From: Aphelocoma coerulescens
Lineage: Eukaryota > Chordata > Aves > Passeriformes > Corvidae
Direction of reading: 5' to 3'
Assembly (NCBI RefSeq): GCF_041296385.1
Contig: NC_091017.1
Coordinates: forward strand, 54,062,214 to 54,126,213
Length of the DNA: 64,000 nucleotides
Both the position numbers and the translations under genes were made by a program. Positions 63,001 through 64,000 of the stretch are shown one piece after another; position 1 is the stretch's first letter, and every line of letters begins with the position of its first letter. The notes below the pieces were generated by a model, which did not search any database, was not told the origin of the DNA, and saw nothing but the letters and a program-made list of their open reading frames with translations.

Positions 63001-64000
63001 GAAGAGTGGAATTAGGAGAAGAAAACAGCAAATAAATCCAAAGCCAATTATAGGTTGCATCAAATCCTTGTAGATTACTCACTCTCCCACTCCATTACTG
63101 GGTATGTTTCTGACATCATTCTCCAAATGATGTGAAAGATGATGTATTGCTATTCCTCTTACAGTCTTTCCCTTATGTGTTCTAGTCAAATAAAGTACTT
63201 AATGAAACAGAGAACTGATCTCAGATCTTTTGAGATCCTATGCCTCTGAAAATTTTTTCAGTGATATTGGATTTATTTATCTTGTTAAGGGTGTCACCAA
63301 AGGTCAGGCTGCTATGTGGAAAAAATAGTTAAATTATGAAAACCATAATTTTGTTGTTAAATTTAATAATGCCACTGTCTCTTCCCTCTTCCTTCCTCTC
63401 CTGCCCATCTGAGATGAAAGAGACAAGGATGCCCTCATATACCCATCTTTCCCATCCAATATTTGGAAACATAATCTCTTTCTGCAACTTATCTTAGGGA
63501 TCAATACCTCCTCACTTGCAAAATTCTCATGATATTTCATCACTACCGCTCCCCACAGTTCCCCAGACTGATCGCATGTCACGAAAAAACAAGAACACCA
63601 CCTAAGAATTCCCTAGGTCCATCAGAAAGGCATCATGTTGGCTGAAGTAAAAAGAAAATCACATGCTATTAAAATCTTGGGAACATCAAATCTCAAACAT
63701 CTTAATATATCTCTTAATATACTCTTAGAAAAAAGGAATAAAAAGAGCAGTAGAATGTAATGAAAAACTACCCTATACAGGATGCCAGCATGCTTCCTTA
63801 TTTCACCAGAAGATATGTTGGGGTCACGAGGAATATTTTTATCCTGTTAAGCTACAGTAAAGTTATTTCTTATCTTTCCAGAGGTTGTGCTGTCATCAGG
63901 ATTCCAACAGAACCATGAATGGATAGAAGTATGCTTTTAATTTTTCTGCCTTCCTGCAAAGGCAAGATGAAGATCTTTTTCTTTCTGCTTGTGTAAATTC
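57011..64000. other. AT-rich unique sequence, no gene recognised
   Basis: No exon, RNA gene or clear transposon was found to the window end. A T-rich run near 57.5 kb adjoins a C-run cluster at 57558-57578, and a pyrimidine-rich run lies near 63.38-63.40 kb. Open frames do not exceed about 90 codons. Confidence 0.55.
57558..57578 (-). repeat. G-quadruplex-forming motif
   Basis: On the minus strand the G runs are 3, 5, 4 and 6 bases with one-base loops, giving a compact quadruplex pattern. It sits about 20 bp downstream of a T-rich tract in otherwise AT-rich sequence. Confidence 0.8.

Overview
This window looks like non-coding (intergenic or deep intronic) nuclear DNA from a bird, probably a neoavian or passerine. 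The evidence is indirect. The DNA is AT-rich and CpG-poor, contains no convincing protein-coding exon, and its interspersed repeats are avian: CR1 LINE fragments (several with the typical CR1 3' end motifs such as GGTTGCCCAGAG, GTTGGACTAGATG and TTCTATGA-like termini) and solo retroviral LTRs. No rRNA, tRNA, CRISPR array or bacterial-type operon is visible. Open frames here are short, often start at non-ATG codons, and many lie in or antisense to repeats; none resembles a known protein.

Layout. 1-9.8 kb: AT-rich unique sequence with simple repeats. 9.81-10.96 kb: an old, mutated CR1 reverse-transcriptase segment on the minus strand. 11.25-11.52 kb: a ~250 bp segment between 11-bp direct repeats. 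15.23-16.93 kb: a compound element, in which a 1,371 bp LTR (family 'A', + strand) has inserted, with a TGGGG target duplication, into an older LTR (family 'B'). 21.65-24.08 kb: a cluster of four CR1 fragments in both orientations. 26.4 kb: a 165 bp A/C-only tract. 34.39-34.87 kb: minus-strand CR1. 35.38-35.81 kb: a 429 bp solo LTR (family 'C', minus strand) with a CCAAC duplication. 36.84-38.10 kb: a second family A solo LTR (minus strand) with a TGAAG duplication. 46.35-46.94 kb: a second family B LTR (minus strand). 51.57-51.82 and 56.89-57.01 kb: further CR1 3' ends. Two strong G-quadruplex motifs (minus strand) lie at 47.94 and 57.56 kb.

Interpretation. I see no multi-gene system. The most informative content is transposon history: three solo LTRs still carry exact 5-bp target duplications, one is nested in another LTR, and the two family A copies form an inverted pair about 20 kb apart. 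Family letters A, B and C are my own labels; I did not assign database names. No similarity search was possible, so conserved non-coding elements or small exons in the unique stretches could have been missed.
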